Source: Methylothermaceae bacterium
GTDB lineage: Bacteria > Pseudomonadota > Gammaproteobacteria > Methylococcales > Methylothermaceae
Assembly (NCBI GenBank): GCA_027024125.1
Contig: JALVSV010000057.1
Location: forward strand, 1-20,098
Length of the DNA: 20,098 nucleotides
Direction of reading: 5' to 3'
The position numbers and the translations under genes were made by a program. The notes under the pieces were generated by a model. The model had not been told where the DNA came from and made no database searches. It worked only from the letters and a program-made list of their open reading frames with translations. Positions 1 to 7,759 of the stretch are shown here, piece by piece (position 1 is the first letter of the stretch; the number at the start of each line of letters is the position of its first letter).

Positions 1-65
1 GTATTAAACCAAGGTAACAATGTGAATGCTCAGGGGATTGGGGGATGGCAGAAAATTTGACTTGG

Positions 66-109
66 TTCGGGAGGGAAACACCCATCCATGGGATCGCAAC
101 GTTCCCGAA
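66..109. repeat. Imperfect inverted-repeat element downstream of ydbL
   Basis: TTCGGGA at 66-72 is matched by its inverse TCCCGAA at 103-109. An inner palindrome, CCCATCCATGGG, lies at 81-92. The element lies in the non-coding left edge, past the 3' end of ydbL, which is on the minus strand. No T-run follows the hairpin on either strand, so it does not look like an intrinsic terminator. Its layout, with outer TTCG-type arms around a short CC/GG-rich inner palindrome, recalls the larger element at 12636-12729, but the sequence similarity is weak. I see no gene in bases 1-151. Confidence 0.35.
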
Positions 110-151
110 GGAAATATGCATTGGCATGCTCGAAAAATTCACGGTCTGGAA

Positions 152-733
152 TTATTTTTGCCGCCATCGGCCGTCATGGGTTTGAACCCACCAGCCTGAT
201 TCGGCATTGGCAATCCAGCGTTTTGCAAAGGTTTGCTGGATTTCGTCGCGCCACTCAGGATGCCCATTGGCACGCGCGATAGCCTCGTAAAGAGCCTTAC
301 GGTCCTTGTTTTCCGCCGCAACCAGGCGCTCGACGGCGGTCCGTGATTTCAGGGGGATCTTGTCTTTGTGCAAGACGGCTATCAGGCCGTTATTGGCATA
401 GCCGACCCAGCCCTTCACCAGGTATTGCCGCAGCTTGGGAAAACGGCGTTCCATGGAAGCCTTGATTGCACGGATTTCGGGAGTGTCGATATTGATGTTG
501 GCGTCGGCGCGGGCGCTGCCTATTCCCAGAAGATCAAGCAAAGTGAGACGGATTCGATAAGCGTGGTAGCCGGCCTCGGGTGGTTGTTCCGGAGTGCCGC
601 TTTTTTGGATGTCCTGGATGATCTTGTCCGCTGCCTTTTCTGCGGCTGCGGCCGGGAAGTAGATATTAATGGTCACGCACGAAGCGATACCCAGAAACAG
701 CATCCATGGAAACAGCAAGGTTGATTTTTTCAT
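152..733 (-). CDS. ydbL: YdbL-family (DUF1318) outer-membrane lipoprotein
   Basis: This 193-residue protein belongs to the DUF1318/YdbL family. Residues 1-18 form a lipoprotein signal peptide ending in IAS before Cys19. Val at +2 predicts outer-membrane sorting. Mature residues 20-27 (VTINIYFP) lead into an Ala/Lys-rich helix. The C-terminal half (about 90-193) is the conserved YdbL domain, ending in the typical WVQTHDGRWRQK. E. coli YdbL is only about 108 residues, soluble and periplasmic. There, YdbH, the small lipoprotein YnbE and YdbL act together in an inner-to-outer-membrane bridge for lipid homeostasis. No separate ynbE exists here, and the N-terminus may supply that part (inference). 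The ATG overlaps the ydbH stop codon as ATGA, which implies translational coupling. No intrinsic terminator follows. Confidence 0.88.
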   Translation of the reverse strand: MKKSTLLFPWMLFLGIASCVTINIYFPAAAAEKAADKIIQDIQKSGTPEQPPEAGYHAYRIRLTLLDLLGIGSARADANINIDTPEIRAIKASMERRFPKLRQYLVKGWVGYANNGLIAVLHKDKIPLKSRTAVERLVAAENKDRKALYEAIARANGHPEWRDEIQQTFAKRWIANAESGWWVQTHDGRWRQK

Positions 734-2775
734 TGGACCACCGGTGTTTGGATTTGGGTGATGCGGGCCAGGCGTTTCAGGAGGGTCGGCCAGTCGATGC
801 GACGATTATAGCCGATTACGTCAATTCTAGGCAGCCCGGCACCTGTGACGATGTAATACCCATTTGGAGCCGGAGCGACCCCCCGTAACGTGCAAACATT
901 ATTAGCCAGCTTCAATCCCAAACCGATACGATCATAATTGAATTCCTCGAAGAATCGTAGAAACGTTCTCGACAAAAGTCCTGTCGCGCCTCCCCCACCG
1001 AGGTCGGTCAGGTTCTCAATGGCCTGCTGACTGATGCGGTGTTTGGAAGTATCGTTTGTGGGTGTTCCAATCCATGCGTCGAAGGAGACTGGGCGCCAGT
1101 TCTCCAGATATAGTGACTTGATATAGCCTTCCACCCGCCCGGCAATCCTGCCGAAGGAAAAATGATGAGTGATCAGTTCCAGGTCAAGACCATGAAAGGA
1201 AATATCGGACTGAAGGCGGGGAAGAACGCCGAACAGGTCCGTTATCACCAGATTTTCGATGGTGACGGTGCCATCGAAGACCTTGACGGTGATCTTGCCA
1301 TCCAGTTTCAAGGTGTGCGTATAGTGGTCGTATCTGACTCCGGGAATATCTCCGGACAAGGTGCCCGCCAGTGGGGGGAATCCTAAGACCCGGGTCAGCA
1401 GTTCCAGGGAGATTGCCTGTATTTTGCCTGCCAGTTGGATCTTTGGTGTGGAGACGGCATCAAGCAATTCAAATCGATCAAGCAATAATTTGCCGTCCAG
1501 GATAGGTATGTGTGCCGGTTGCAGCAGGCGTATATCGTCACCTGTCAGGCGCAGGAACAGATCTGCTTTCCCTACAGGAATCGCATAGATGTGACCAGCA
1601 TCCCAACTGACCCGGGAAGTGGGGAATAAGTCCAAATGGTCCTTGAATGTGCCTTGCCACTGCAGGTGGGCATTTAATTGTTTGACACCAACGCGGTGTT
1701 CCCCATCACTGACGGTGACTCTGTCGAGATAGAGATATCCTTGCTCAGGTGCATCCTGGCGGACACTTAACAGACCTCGTGCTTGCCCCGTTTTGACATC
1801 GATAGCCTCCCAATTGCTTCCTTCAAGAAAGGGGAAGCCATACAACCGGTAGGCTGAAGGCAGATTGATCTGGTAATTGGCGTCCAAAACAGAAATTATA
1901 CCGTTATCTATTTGTCCCTTAAAATCAACAAAACAACAATCAAGTTGTCTAAACCAGCCATTCCAGAATTTAAGATATCCCTGTTTCCAGACAAACCTGG
2001 AATTGAGTTGAAGTGGATTGTTCCTCAATGGGAGATAGATGGGTAGAAAAAGAACCTCACCCTGGTCCATTGTGGCATCAAGCTGCCCCAACCATCCTTG
2101 ATTTCCATGTTTGGCCTCAAGTTTCAACGATAACCGAAGATGTTCCGTGACCCGGCTGAAGTCTGCGTCATGTAGGGAAACCTTCCTGGAATCAAGCATC
2201 AGGTGCAGGCCGGTCGGCTGAGCTTTACCTTTTAAAAGCAACGACATTCCCAATTCACCGGAAATCTCTTTTATCCATTCAAACGGTTTTGACCACAAAG
2301 GCTTGAGCCAGCGGATATCCATAGCCTGGCGTTTCGTATTGGCCCTGAATTCCCACCTGCTGCCTTGCATTACGTAGTTCAGGCGCCACCTGGAGTCATT
2401 GAAATCCAATGGATCTATGTCCAGGGTTTTACTGCCGTCCTGGGTGAAATCGTAACGAAACAGTCCATTGACGGAACCATCGAGGCGGGGCAATCTCCCT
2501 GACAGCCGTCCGCCAGGACAACGCAGAAAAAGGGTCGAGGGGTTGTCATACCGGCAGTTCAGCATCAGGGAATTCACCTGCCAGGGAGGAGTGGTAAAGA
2601 GGAGCCTACTGACTGACAGCGACCAGTGTCCGGGGTGAAGGCTGCCCTCGAGCAATTGCATTTCCACCGGACCATAAAACATCCGATCGAGATGCAACCC
2701 CAAATAGGCAGCACCACCTACCAGAGGGAGCAGGGAAAGTAAAATCCAAATAACAACCCGGACAGGCAGGTTCAA
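730..2775 (-). CDS. ydbH: YdbH-like AsmA-type intermembrane bridge protein
   Basis: The protein resembles YdbH (Pfam 'dicarboxylate transport' family, now seen as an AsmA-like repeating beta-groove protein). It has one N-terminal membrane anchor, residues about 5-25, then a long beta-rich periplasmic region. The C-terminus carries the conserved YdbH end (NYDRIGLGLKL, then an NGYYIVTGAG-type stretch and RIDW). At about 681 residues it is shorter than the roughly 880-residue E. coli protein. The start is uncertain. The open frame reaches TTG at 2859, inside the cysM end, and GTG codons lie at 2844 and 2838. I chose TTG at 2775 because it gives a short basic leader directly before the membrane helix and does not overlap cysM. 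Its ribosome site is weak, so coupling to cysM termination is likely. The stop overlaps the ydbL start by 4 nt. Confidence 0.82.
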   Translation of the reverse strand: MNLPVRVVIWILLSLLPLVGGAAYLGLHLDRMFYGPVEMQLLEGSLHPGHWSLSVSRLLFTTPPWQVNSLMLNCRYDNPSTLFLRCPGGRLSGRLPRLDGSVNGLFRYDFTQDGSKTLDIDPLDFNDSRWRLNYVMQGSRWEFRANTKRQAMDIRWLKPLWSKPFEWIKEISGELGMSLLLKGKAQPTGLHLMLDSRKVSLHDADFSRVTEHLRLSLKLEAKHGNQGWLGQLDATMDQGEVLFLPIYLPLRNNPLQLNSRFVWKQGYLKFWNGWFRQLDCCFVDFKGQIDNGIISVLDANYQINLPSAYRLYGFPFLEGSNWEAIDVKTGQARGLLSVRQDAPEQGYLYLDRVTVSDGEHRVGVKQLNAHLQWQGTFKDHLDLFPTSRVSWDAGHIYAIPVGKADLFLRLTGDDIRLLQPAHIPILDGKLLLDRFELLDAVSTPKIQLAGKIQAISLELLTRVLGFPPLAGTLSGDIPGVRYDHYTHTLKLDGKITVKVFDGTVTIENLVITDLFGVLPRLQSDISFHGLDLELITHHFSFGRIAGRVEGYIKSLYLENWRPVSFDAWIGTPTNDTSKHRISQQAIENLTDLGGGGATGLLSRTFLRFFEEFNYDRIGLGLKLANNVCTLRGVAPAPNGYYIVTGAGLPRIDVIGYNRRIDWPTLLKRLARITQIQTPVVQ

Positions 2776-2797
2776 TAAGACACCGACAGAGATGATT

Positions 2798-3706
2798 TCA
2801 GGCAGGGAAGACGCCGGTGGAGAGATACCTGTCTCCACGATCACAGATGATGGTGACAATGACGGCGTTTTCCACCTGTTTAGACAGTCTCAAGGCCGCG
2901 GCAACGGCGCCTCCTGAAGAGATTCCGCAAAAGATACCTTCCTGTGCGGCCAGTTGCCGTGTGGTATGCTCGGCTTCTTCCTGGCTGACGTCTATGATGG
3001 CATCCACTCTCGAAGGGTCGTAGATCTTCGGCAGATATTCCTGCGGCCAGCGGCGAATCCCGGGGATTTTCGCTCCTTCGCTCGGCTGGACGCCGATGAT
3101 CTCGATTGCAGGATTTTTTTCCTTGAGAAACATGGAGGTGCCCATGATAGTTCCAGTCGTCCCCATAGAGCTGACGAAATGGGTCACGGCACCCAAGGTA
3201 TCACGCCAGATTTCCGGGCCGGTTCCCTCATAATGAGCTCTTGGATTGTCCGGATTGGAGAATTGGTTGAGAACCTTGCCTTCACCATTGGCCGCCATGC
3301 TGTCGGCCAGATCCCGGGCCTGCTCCATACCGCCATCGGCTGGCACCAGGATGATCTCGGCGCCGAATGCCTTCATCACTGACCGCCGTTCCACACTCAT
3401 ATTCTCTGGCATGATCAGAGTCATCCGGTAACCCTTGATTGCCGCCACCATGGCAAGAGCAATTCCGGTATTGCCACTGGTGGCTTCGATCAGCCGGTCG
3501 CCGCTGTCGATTTCGCCCCGGGCTTCGGCATGTTTGATCATGCTCAATGCCGGTCGGTCCTTGACCGATCCAGCCGGGTTGTTGCCTTCGAGCTTGGCCA
3601 GGATCACGTTATTGGTCCTGCCTGGCAGGCGCTGTAGTCTGGCCAGTGGGGTATTGCCAACAAAAGCCTCGACGGTAGGAAAGTGGGAGGGATCAATATT
3701 TGACAT
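2798..3706 (-). CDS. cysM: Cysteine synthase B (O-acetylserine sulfhydrylase B)
   Basis: CysM makes L-cysteine from O-acetylserine and sulfide or thiosulfate, using pyridoxal phosphate, in the cytoplasm. The 302-residue length matches E. coli CysM (303). Lys49 in NNPAGSVKDRP is the PLP-binding lysine. SGNTG at 77-81 is the substrate loop. The phosphate-binding Gly/Thr loop (SSMGTTGTIMGT) follows. The CysM-type KLEGNNPAGSVKDRPA motif and C-terminal DRYLSTGVF support B rather than A. The frame extends upstream to a GTG at 3736, but ATG 3706 gives the standard N-terminus (MSNIDPSHFPTVE) and has a modest AAAGAAA ribosome site. It is the first gene of a cysM-ydbH-ydbL run and is divergent from trhP. 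An extended -10 promoter lies about 60 bp upstream. Confidence 0.95.
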   Translation of the reverse strand: MSNIDPSHFPTVEAFVGNTPLARLQRLPGRTNNVILAKLEGNNPAGSVKDRPALSMIKHAEARGEIDSGDRLIEATSGNTGIALAMVAAIKGYRMTLIMPENMSVERRSVMKAFGAEIILVPADGGMEQARDLADSMAANGEGKVLNQFSNPDNPRAHYEGTGPEIWRDTLGAVTHFVSSMGTTGTIMGTSMFLKEKNPAIEIIGVQPSEGAKIPGIRRWPQEYLPKIYDPSRVDAIIDVSQEEAEHTTRQLAAQEGIFCGISSGGAVAAALRLSKQVENAVIVTIICDRGDRYLSTGVFPA

Positions 3707-3768
3707 ATTCGTTTCTTTGATGATTATGGCGAGCACACGGGCTTTTAAATTGTCAGTCAGCTCGATAA

Positions 3769-3777
3769 ATTATACCA
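3769..3777 (-). promoter_or_regulatory. Candidate extended -10 promoter for cysM
   Basis: On the minus strand this reads TGGTATAAT, an exact TGnTATAAT extended -10 box, about 60 bp upstream of the cysM ATG. A GTGACA at 3794-3789 resembles a -35 box, but the 14-bp gap is too short, so the promoter would rely on the extended -10. On the opposite strand the same segment contains TTGTCA (3750-3755), 15 bp and TATACC (3771-3776), a weaker candidate for trhP. The two divergent promoters would overlap in this 106-bp gap. Confidence 0.5.
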
Positions 3778-3812
3778 TCACTCACCCTTGTCACCTGACT
3801 GGTCGATCTCTT

Positions 3813-5081
3813 ATGTCTCGAGTAGAACTCCTCTCTCCCGCCGGCACCCTGAAACACCTGCGTTACGCCTTTGCTTATGGTGCCGATGCCATCTATGCAG
3901 GACTGCCACGGTATAGCCTCAGGGTCCGGAATAACGAATTTAATCTGGAGACCATTAGGGCAGGCATCGCAGAAGCCCACGATCAGGGGAAGAAGTTTTA
4001 TCTTGCGGCCAATGTCCTGCCCCACAACAGCAAGGTTGGTACGTTCATCCGGGATTTCGAAGCCATCGTCACAGCAGGGCCCGATGCCCTGATCATGGCG
4101 GATCCCGGTCTGATCATGCTAGTGCGTGAGACCTGGCCCGATATGCCAATTCACCTGTCGGTTCAGGCCAACACCATGAACTACGCTGCGGTTAGATTTT
4201 GGCAAGGCATAGGGATCGAAAGAGTCATCTTGTCACGTGAATTGTCACTGGAGGAGATCGAAGAGATTCGTCAACGATGTCCGGACATGGAACTGGAAGT
4301 CTTCGTGCATGGTGCCTTGTGTATCGCCTATTCAGGACGTTGCCTGTTGTCGGGGTATTTCAACCGCCGTGATCCCAACCAGGGTACCTGCACCAATGCC
4401 TGTCGCTGGAAATATTCTGTTCAGACGGCCGATGCGGGTGGCGTGGAGCGCCATCCAGCCGCCGATCAACCGTATCTGTTGGAAGATCCGGGTCGCCCTG
4501 GAGAATATATGCCGATCCTTGAAGACCAACACGGGACTTATATCCTCAATTCCAAAGATCTAAGAGCGGTCGAGCATGTCGGCCGGTTGCTCAGCATCGG
4601 TGTGGACTGTCTCAAGATCGAAGGTCGGACCAAATCCCATTACTATGTAGCACGTACCGCCCAAGTCTATCGTCGGGCTATCGACGATGCGGTGGCAGGA
4701 GAAACATTCGACGCCACTTTGCTGGGCATTCTGGAGAACCTGGCCAATCGGGGTTACACCGACGGTTTTTATCAGCGCCATCATAGTCACGAATATCAGA
4801 ATTATCTTCATGAGGCCTCCCGCAGTCATCGCCAGCAGTTCGTGGGAGAAGTGCAGAGCTTCGATCGTAACAAGGGAATGGCGGACGTTCTGGTGAAGAA
4901 CAAATTACGGCAGGGTGACAGGATAGAATGGATCTCTCCTGATGGAAACCGTGATCAAGTGGTGGAATACATGGAAGATCCCGACGGTAACCACCTTCGT
5001 GAAGCCCCCGGTGGGGGATGGCGGATACGGCTACCTGTTGCAAATGCCAGTCGTTTTGATTTGTTGGCAAAATATCTGTGA
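3813..5081 (+). CDS. trhP: tRNA U34 hydroxylation protein, U32 family (TrhP/YegQ)
   Basis: The protein is a 422-residue member of the U32 'peptidase-like' family, closest in motif to E. coli TrhP (YegQ, about 450 residues). TrhP supports prephenate-dependent 5-hydroxylation of tRNA wobble uridine, the first step to cmo5U. The start MSRVELLSPAGTLKHLRYAF is the standard family N-terminus; the open frame runs upstream to 3435 only as a shadow of cysM. The family core VHGALCIAYSGRCLLSGY holds Cys170 and Cys177, followed by GTCTNACRW with Cys193 and Cys197. Related U32 proteins (UbiU/UbiV) use Cys residues for a [4Fe-4S] cluster, so a cluster here is plausible but inferred. CLKIEGRTKSHYYVA is also conserved. 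The C-terminal beta domain starts near residue 340. It is a single-gene unit, with 223 bp before the next gene. Confidence 0.92.
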   Translation: MSRVELLSPAGTLKHLRYAFAYGADAIYAGLPRYSLRVRNNEFNLETIRAGIAEAHDQGKKFYLAANVLPHNSKVGTFIRDFEAIVTAGPDALIMADPGLIMLVRETWPDMPIHLSVQANTMNYAAVRFWQGIGIERVILSRELSLEEIEEIRQRCPDMELEVFVHGALCIAYSGRCLLSGYFNRRDPNQGTCTNACRWKYSVQTADAGGVERHPAADQPYLLEDPGRPGEYMPILEDQHGTYILNSKDLRAVEHVGRLLSIGVDCLKIEGRTKSHYYVARTAQVYRRAIDDAVAGETFDATLLGILENLANRGYTDGFYQRHHSHEYQNYLHEASRSHRQQFVGEVQSFDRNKGMADVLVKNKLRQGDRIEWISPDGNRDQVVEYMEDPDGNHLREAPGGGWRIRLPVANASRFDLLAKYL

Positions 5082-5304
5082 ACCAGCTCTGCAAATCCTT
5101 CAACCCAATCAACCACGTTCTTGACTGGAATTTATCTGACAAACCCGAAGCGAACGGGATTTGAGTCGGCGATGAACCCCATGATATTCCATTGAATATA
5201 AATGGGTTATGAGTGGCGTGAAATCCAATCCATACCCTCTTCTAATCCCTCGTCAAACCCTGATTCTAATTCTTCTTGGTTGAGCTCGAGGCTCTATCAC
5301 ATCC

Positions 5305-6039
5305 ATGAGAGCTGCTATGCTTAATCTAATTTGTAGATCAGTAATCCGTGTGGCTGAGGTAATGGATGCAGAGATAGAGTTCCCTGAGATGGAGTTTCAT
5401 CGAGAAGAATTCTTGTCATTGCATATTCCTATAGGCCTGGAAGAACAGTCCTATGACTATCTCACCCGCCAGGTCAGTCGTCACCCCAAAACCCTTCCCT
5501 ATCATCTGTGCCGTATCAAGGTTGCGATTACTCGGCATGAAGAGGCTGTCTACGGTGCCCTTATCGATCTGATCTGGGTGCTGGAAGACAAGGGACGGAA
5601 TCTGCAAAAAAGAATGGTATCGGCAGCGCGTAAATGGTTATCCGAAGACAGGTACGACCTGTTGACACAGTATCTGTTCCACCGAATGCCATGCTCTTCA
5701 CTACCATTTTCCCATTGTTCGGTTCTTCATGATGGAAGCTGGGGTGACGTTGAATTCCTGGTCGAACCTCAGTCCGCTAGATCTGCCGGGATCGATTTGC
5801 TGCAAGTGGCGAACGATTGCCTGGAGTTGGGGCAAATCGATCAGGCCAGTGAGATCCTGGAAGATCTGGTCAGCCGCCTGCCGGAAAACTCACAGGCACG
5901 TCAGGCACTTTTGGAAATCTATCGGGCAACCAGGGATACGGAGCGCTTCCTTCGCAGTTACAGGGCTCTAGAAACCCAGGGCCATCTGGATCCTGCCTGG
6001 CGGGAAGCCTTTGAGACATTCAAGGTCCAGGGTTTTTGA
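5305..6039 (+). CDS. TPR-like protein, first gene of GTPase/Roadblock cassette
   Basis: I do not recognise a named gene. The 244-residue protein is soluble, with no signal peptide or membrane helix. Residues about 170-240 form a helical tetratricopeptide-like region (VANDCLELGQIDQASEILED, then LPENSQARQALLEIY). Its style recalls the C-terminal repeats of FimV-type pilus or polarity proteins; I infer this resemblance from memory and it is weak. The first 120 residues are also helical, with a conserved-looking stretch around RHPKTLPYHLCRIKVA. The start is unclear: ATG 5305, ATG 5317 (GAGAG five bases before) or ATG 5362 (GAGGT too close). The latter would begin MDAEIEFPEME. The gene ends 6 bp before the next one. 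Upstream, 5082-5304 holds no gene or clear terminator; a TATAAA at 5197-5202 lacks a good -35. Confidence 0.65.
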   Translation: MRAAMLNLICRSVIRVAEVMDAEIEFPEMEFHREEFLSLHIPIGLEEQSYDYLTRQVSRHPKTLPYHLCRIKVAITRHEEAVYGALIDLIWVLEDKGRNLQKRMVSAARKWLSEDRYDLLTQYLFHRMPCSSLPFSHCSVLHDGSWGDVEFLVEPQSARSAGIDLLQVANDCLELGQIDQASEILEDLVSRLPENSQARQALLEIYRATRDTERFLRSYRALETQGHLDPAWREAFETFKVQGF

Positions 6040-6045
6040 TGATTG

Positions 6046-7182
6046 ATGAATAAGGAACCTCTAAAAATAGCCATCCTAGGCCCCAAGACACGATTCAACG
6101 ATCTGTTGCACCAGTTCGTGAAACGCGATTATCCACTGGGAACAGTGGTGGACCCCGAACAGGCAGATGTGTGTATCGTCGATCTGGATGGTTTCGATAT
6201 CGAGGGATTATTGCTCAGCCAACGACAACGCATGCCCGATCAGCCAATGATCGTGCTTTCCTTGCACCAGCCTGATGATGACACTTGTTTATGGCTTAAA
6301 AAACCCCTTCAGTCCAGACAACTGGCTGAAGCTCTGGAGACGATCCGCAATTCCAATGGGATTGTGAAGGAGACTGACAATGTCAAAATCGTCACCGCCA
6401 CAAATCAGGAAACGCGTTTGAACCAGGCAGCTCAAAAACTGGCTGTCAAACACAAAGCCAATTTCAAAGCGGTTAACACGGTCATTGCTTCCGCGACCAA
6501 GTACTATGAGCCAGTGGAATATTTGCAGGGTTTATTGATCAAGGCCTATCGCCAGGCGGTCACCACTGGCATCACCCTACGAATCGACACAGGATGGGAA
6601 CCTATTTTCATCTATCCTCACAAACGTCTGGTATGGGTGGATGCCGATGACCAGCAATTACAGGCATTCTGCCATCTTTCCATCAGAAAATTCACCCATC
6701 TCACAGGTGAACTGGCATCTGGACCTAGTATTACACCTGAGCTCAATACCGACGGCGACAGCATCCCAGACGGCAGTCAGAGCATGGAAGCCTTCCTGTG
6801 GAAAGTCAGTTGGTGGAACTCATCCGGGCGTCTCCCCAGAGGTGTGAAGTCCGGTAATCCCATCCGTTTGAGACGCTGGCCCAATCTGACCCGTTTGTGG
6901 TGCCCGACCAGTGCTTTGCGCATCGCTGCACTCTTGTATCACGCTGCCAGGACACCTAAAGAAGTCGTGAAACACCTTGGATTGCCAGAGTCTGATGTCT
7001 ATAGCTTCATCAGTGCTTCACGTGCCATAGGACTGATAGAGAGGGTGGATGAAAAGGAGGCCGCCCCGACGGACCTGACTGAAGGTGAAGAACAAAGTCT
7101 CGGTTTACGGCCCAAACACACGCCTGTTGGAAGTCATGGTGGTTTTCTGGGAAAGATTTTGCGTAGTTTGGTGGGGGGGTGA
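6046..7182 (+). CDS. Degenerate receiver-like plus winged-helix protein of GTPase cassette
   Basis: This is a 378-residue protein without a recognised name. Residues 1-105 look like a response-regulator receiver fold: beta strands KIAILG, VCIVDLDG and MIVLSL, then WLKKPLQSRQLAEAL with the Lys-Pro typical of strand 5. The acidic pocket is incomplete, so phosphorylation is doubtful. Residues about 150-215 (YLQGLLIKAYRQAV to the WVDADDQQLQAF region) form a separate mixed alpha/beta part. Residues about 285-335 (SALRIAALLYHAARTPKEVV and SDVYSFISASRAIGLIE) resemble a winged helix. The C-terminus GFLGKILRSLVGG is a short amphipathic helix that could touch membrane or a partner. TTG 6043 is also possible, but ATG 6046 is adjacent. 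The GTPase gene starts 7 bp after the stop, so a role as effector or scaffold of that GTPase is the natural inference. Confidence 0.7.
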   Translation: MNKEPLKIAILGPKTRFNDLLHQFVKRDYPLGTVVDPEQADVCIVDLDGFDIEGLLLSQRQRMPDQPMIVLSLHQPDDDTCLWLKKPLQSRQLAEALETIRNSNGIVKETDNVKIVTATNQETRLNQAAQKLAVKHKANFKAVNTVIASATKYYEPVEYLQGLLIKAYRQAVTTGITLRIDTGWEPIFIYPHKRLVWVDADDQQLQAFCHLSIRKFTHLTGELASGPSITPELNTDGDSIPDGSQSMEAFLWKVSWWNSSGRLPRGVKSGNPIRLRRWPNLTRLWCPTSALRIAALLYHAARTPKEVVKHLGLPESDVYSFISASRAIGLIERVDEKEAAPTDLTEGEEQSLGLRPKHTPVGSHGGFLGKILRSLVGG

Positions 7183-7189
7183 TCGAGCA

Positions 7190-7759
7190 ATGGCACTATA
7201 CAACAAATTGATTTTCACAGGACCGGTAGGCGCAGGTAAAACCACGGCAATTGCCAGTCTGAGCGACGAACCGCCGGTACGGACCGATGCGCTGGCCAGC
7301 GATATGACCCAGAATCTCAAACCAGCCACGACGGTGGCCATGGATTACGGCGTCATGACTCTGGAAGGCGGGGGGAAACTCCATCTCTATGGCACCCCAG
7401 GGCAGGAACGATTCAATTTCATGTGGGAGATCCTGAGTCAAGGAGGGATCGGCGTGATTCTGCTGATTGATAACAACGGCAACGATCCGTTTCACGATCT
7501 TCGATTCTTCCTGAACCGTTTTCGCTCGTTCATCGACGAATCAGGGTTGGCGATCGGGATCACCAGAATGGATCTAAAGGCAGACCCAACCTTGGAAGCC
7601 TATCACAAGGAAATAGACAAGTTAGGGTTTCGGGCGCCGATTCTGGAAGTGGATGCGCGTCGACGGTCAGATGTATCCCTGCTGGTACAGTCATTACTGT
7701 TTCATCTGGATCCCGGTCTGGAGGTGGAGGAAGAAGATGTCCGATTCGCAGTTTCATGA
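7190..7759 (+). CDS. MglA-like small Ras-type GTPase (COG2229-like)
   Basis: This 189-residue single-domain GTPase is of the bacterial Ras-like group that includes MglA and the COG2229 'predicted GTPase' family. The P-loop is GPVGAGKT at 11-18. The switch I Thr lies in KPATTVAMDYG (44-54). Switch II is YGTPGQERFNFMW, where the usual DxxG Asp is replaced (G68-T-P-G71). The G4 motif is TRMD (125-128) instead of NKxD, as in other members of this bacterial group. The real start is ATG 7190; longer frames overlap the previous gene. A G-rich run lies just upstream. The next gene overlaps its end by 23 bp, and Roadblock-type genes follow, matching the MglA-MglB pairing in which a Roadblock protein acts as GAP or GEF. 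Partners are inferred from linkage. Confidence 0.88.
   Translation: MALYNKLIFTGPVGAGKTTAIASLSDEPPVRTDALASDMTQNLKPATTVAMDYGVMTLEGGGKLHLYGTPGQERFNFMWEILSQGGIGVILLIDNNGNDPFHDLRFFLNRFRSFIDESGLAIGITRMDLKADPTLEAYHKEIDKLGFRAPILEVDARRRSDVSLLVQSLLFHLDPGLEVEEEDVRFAVS

Noticed and set aside
178..189. GGGTTTGAACCC, resembling a tRNA T-arm
   Set aside because: It lies inside the ydbL coding sequence (the WVQTH region), and no acceptor, D or anticodon arm can be built around it.
3435..3812. Long N-terminal extension of trhP
   Set aside because: The extension is antisense to the 5' end of cysM and is not part of the U32 family; the family start is ATG 3813.
4267..4392. trhP Cys-rich core read as protease active site (peptidase U32 label)
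   Set aside because: The family label is historical. The YegQ-type motif and N-terminus point to tRNA hydroxylation, not proteolysis.
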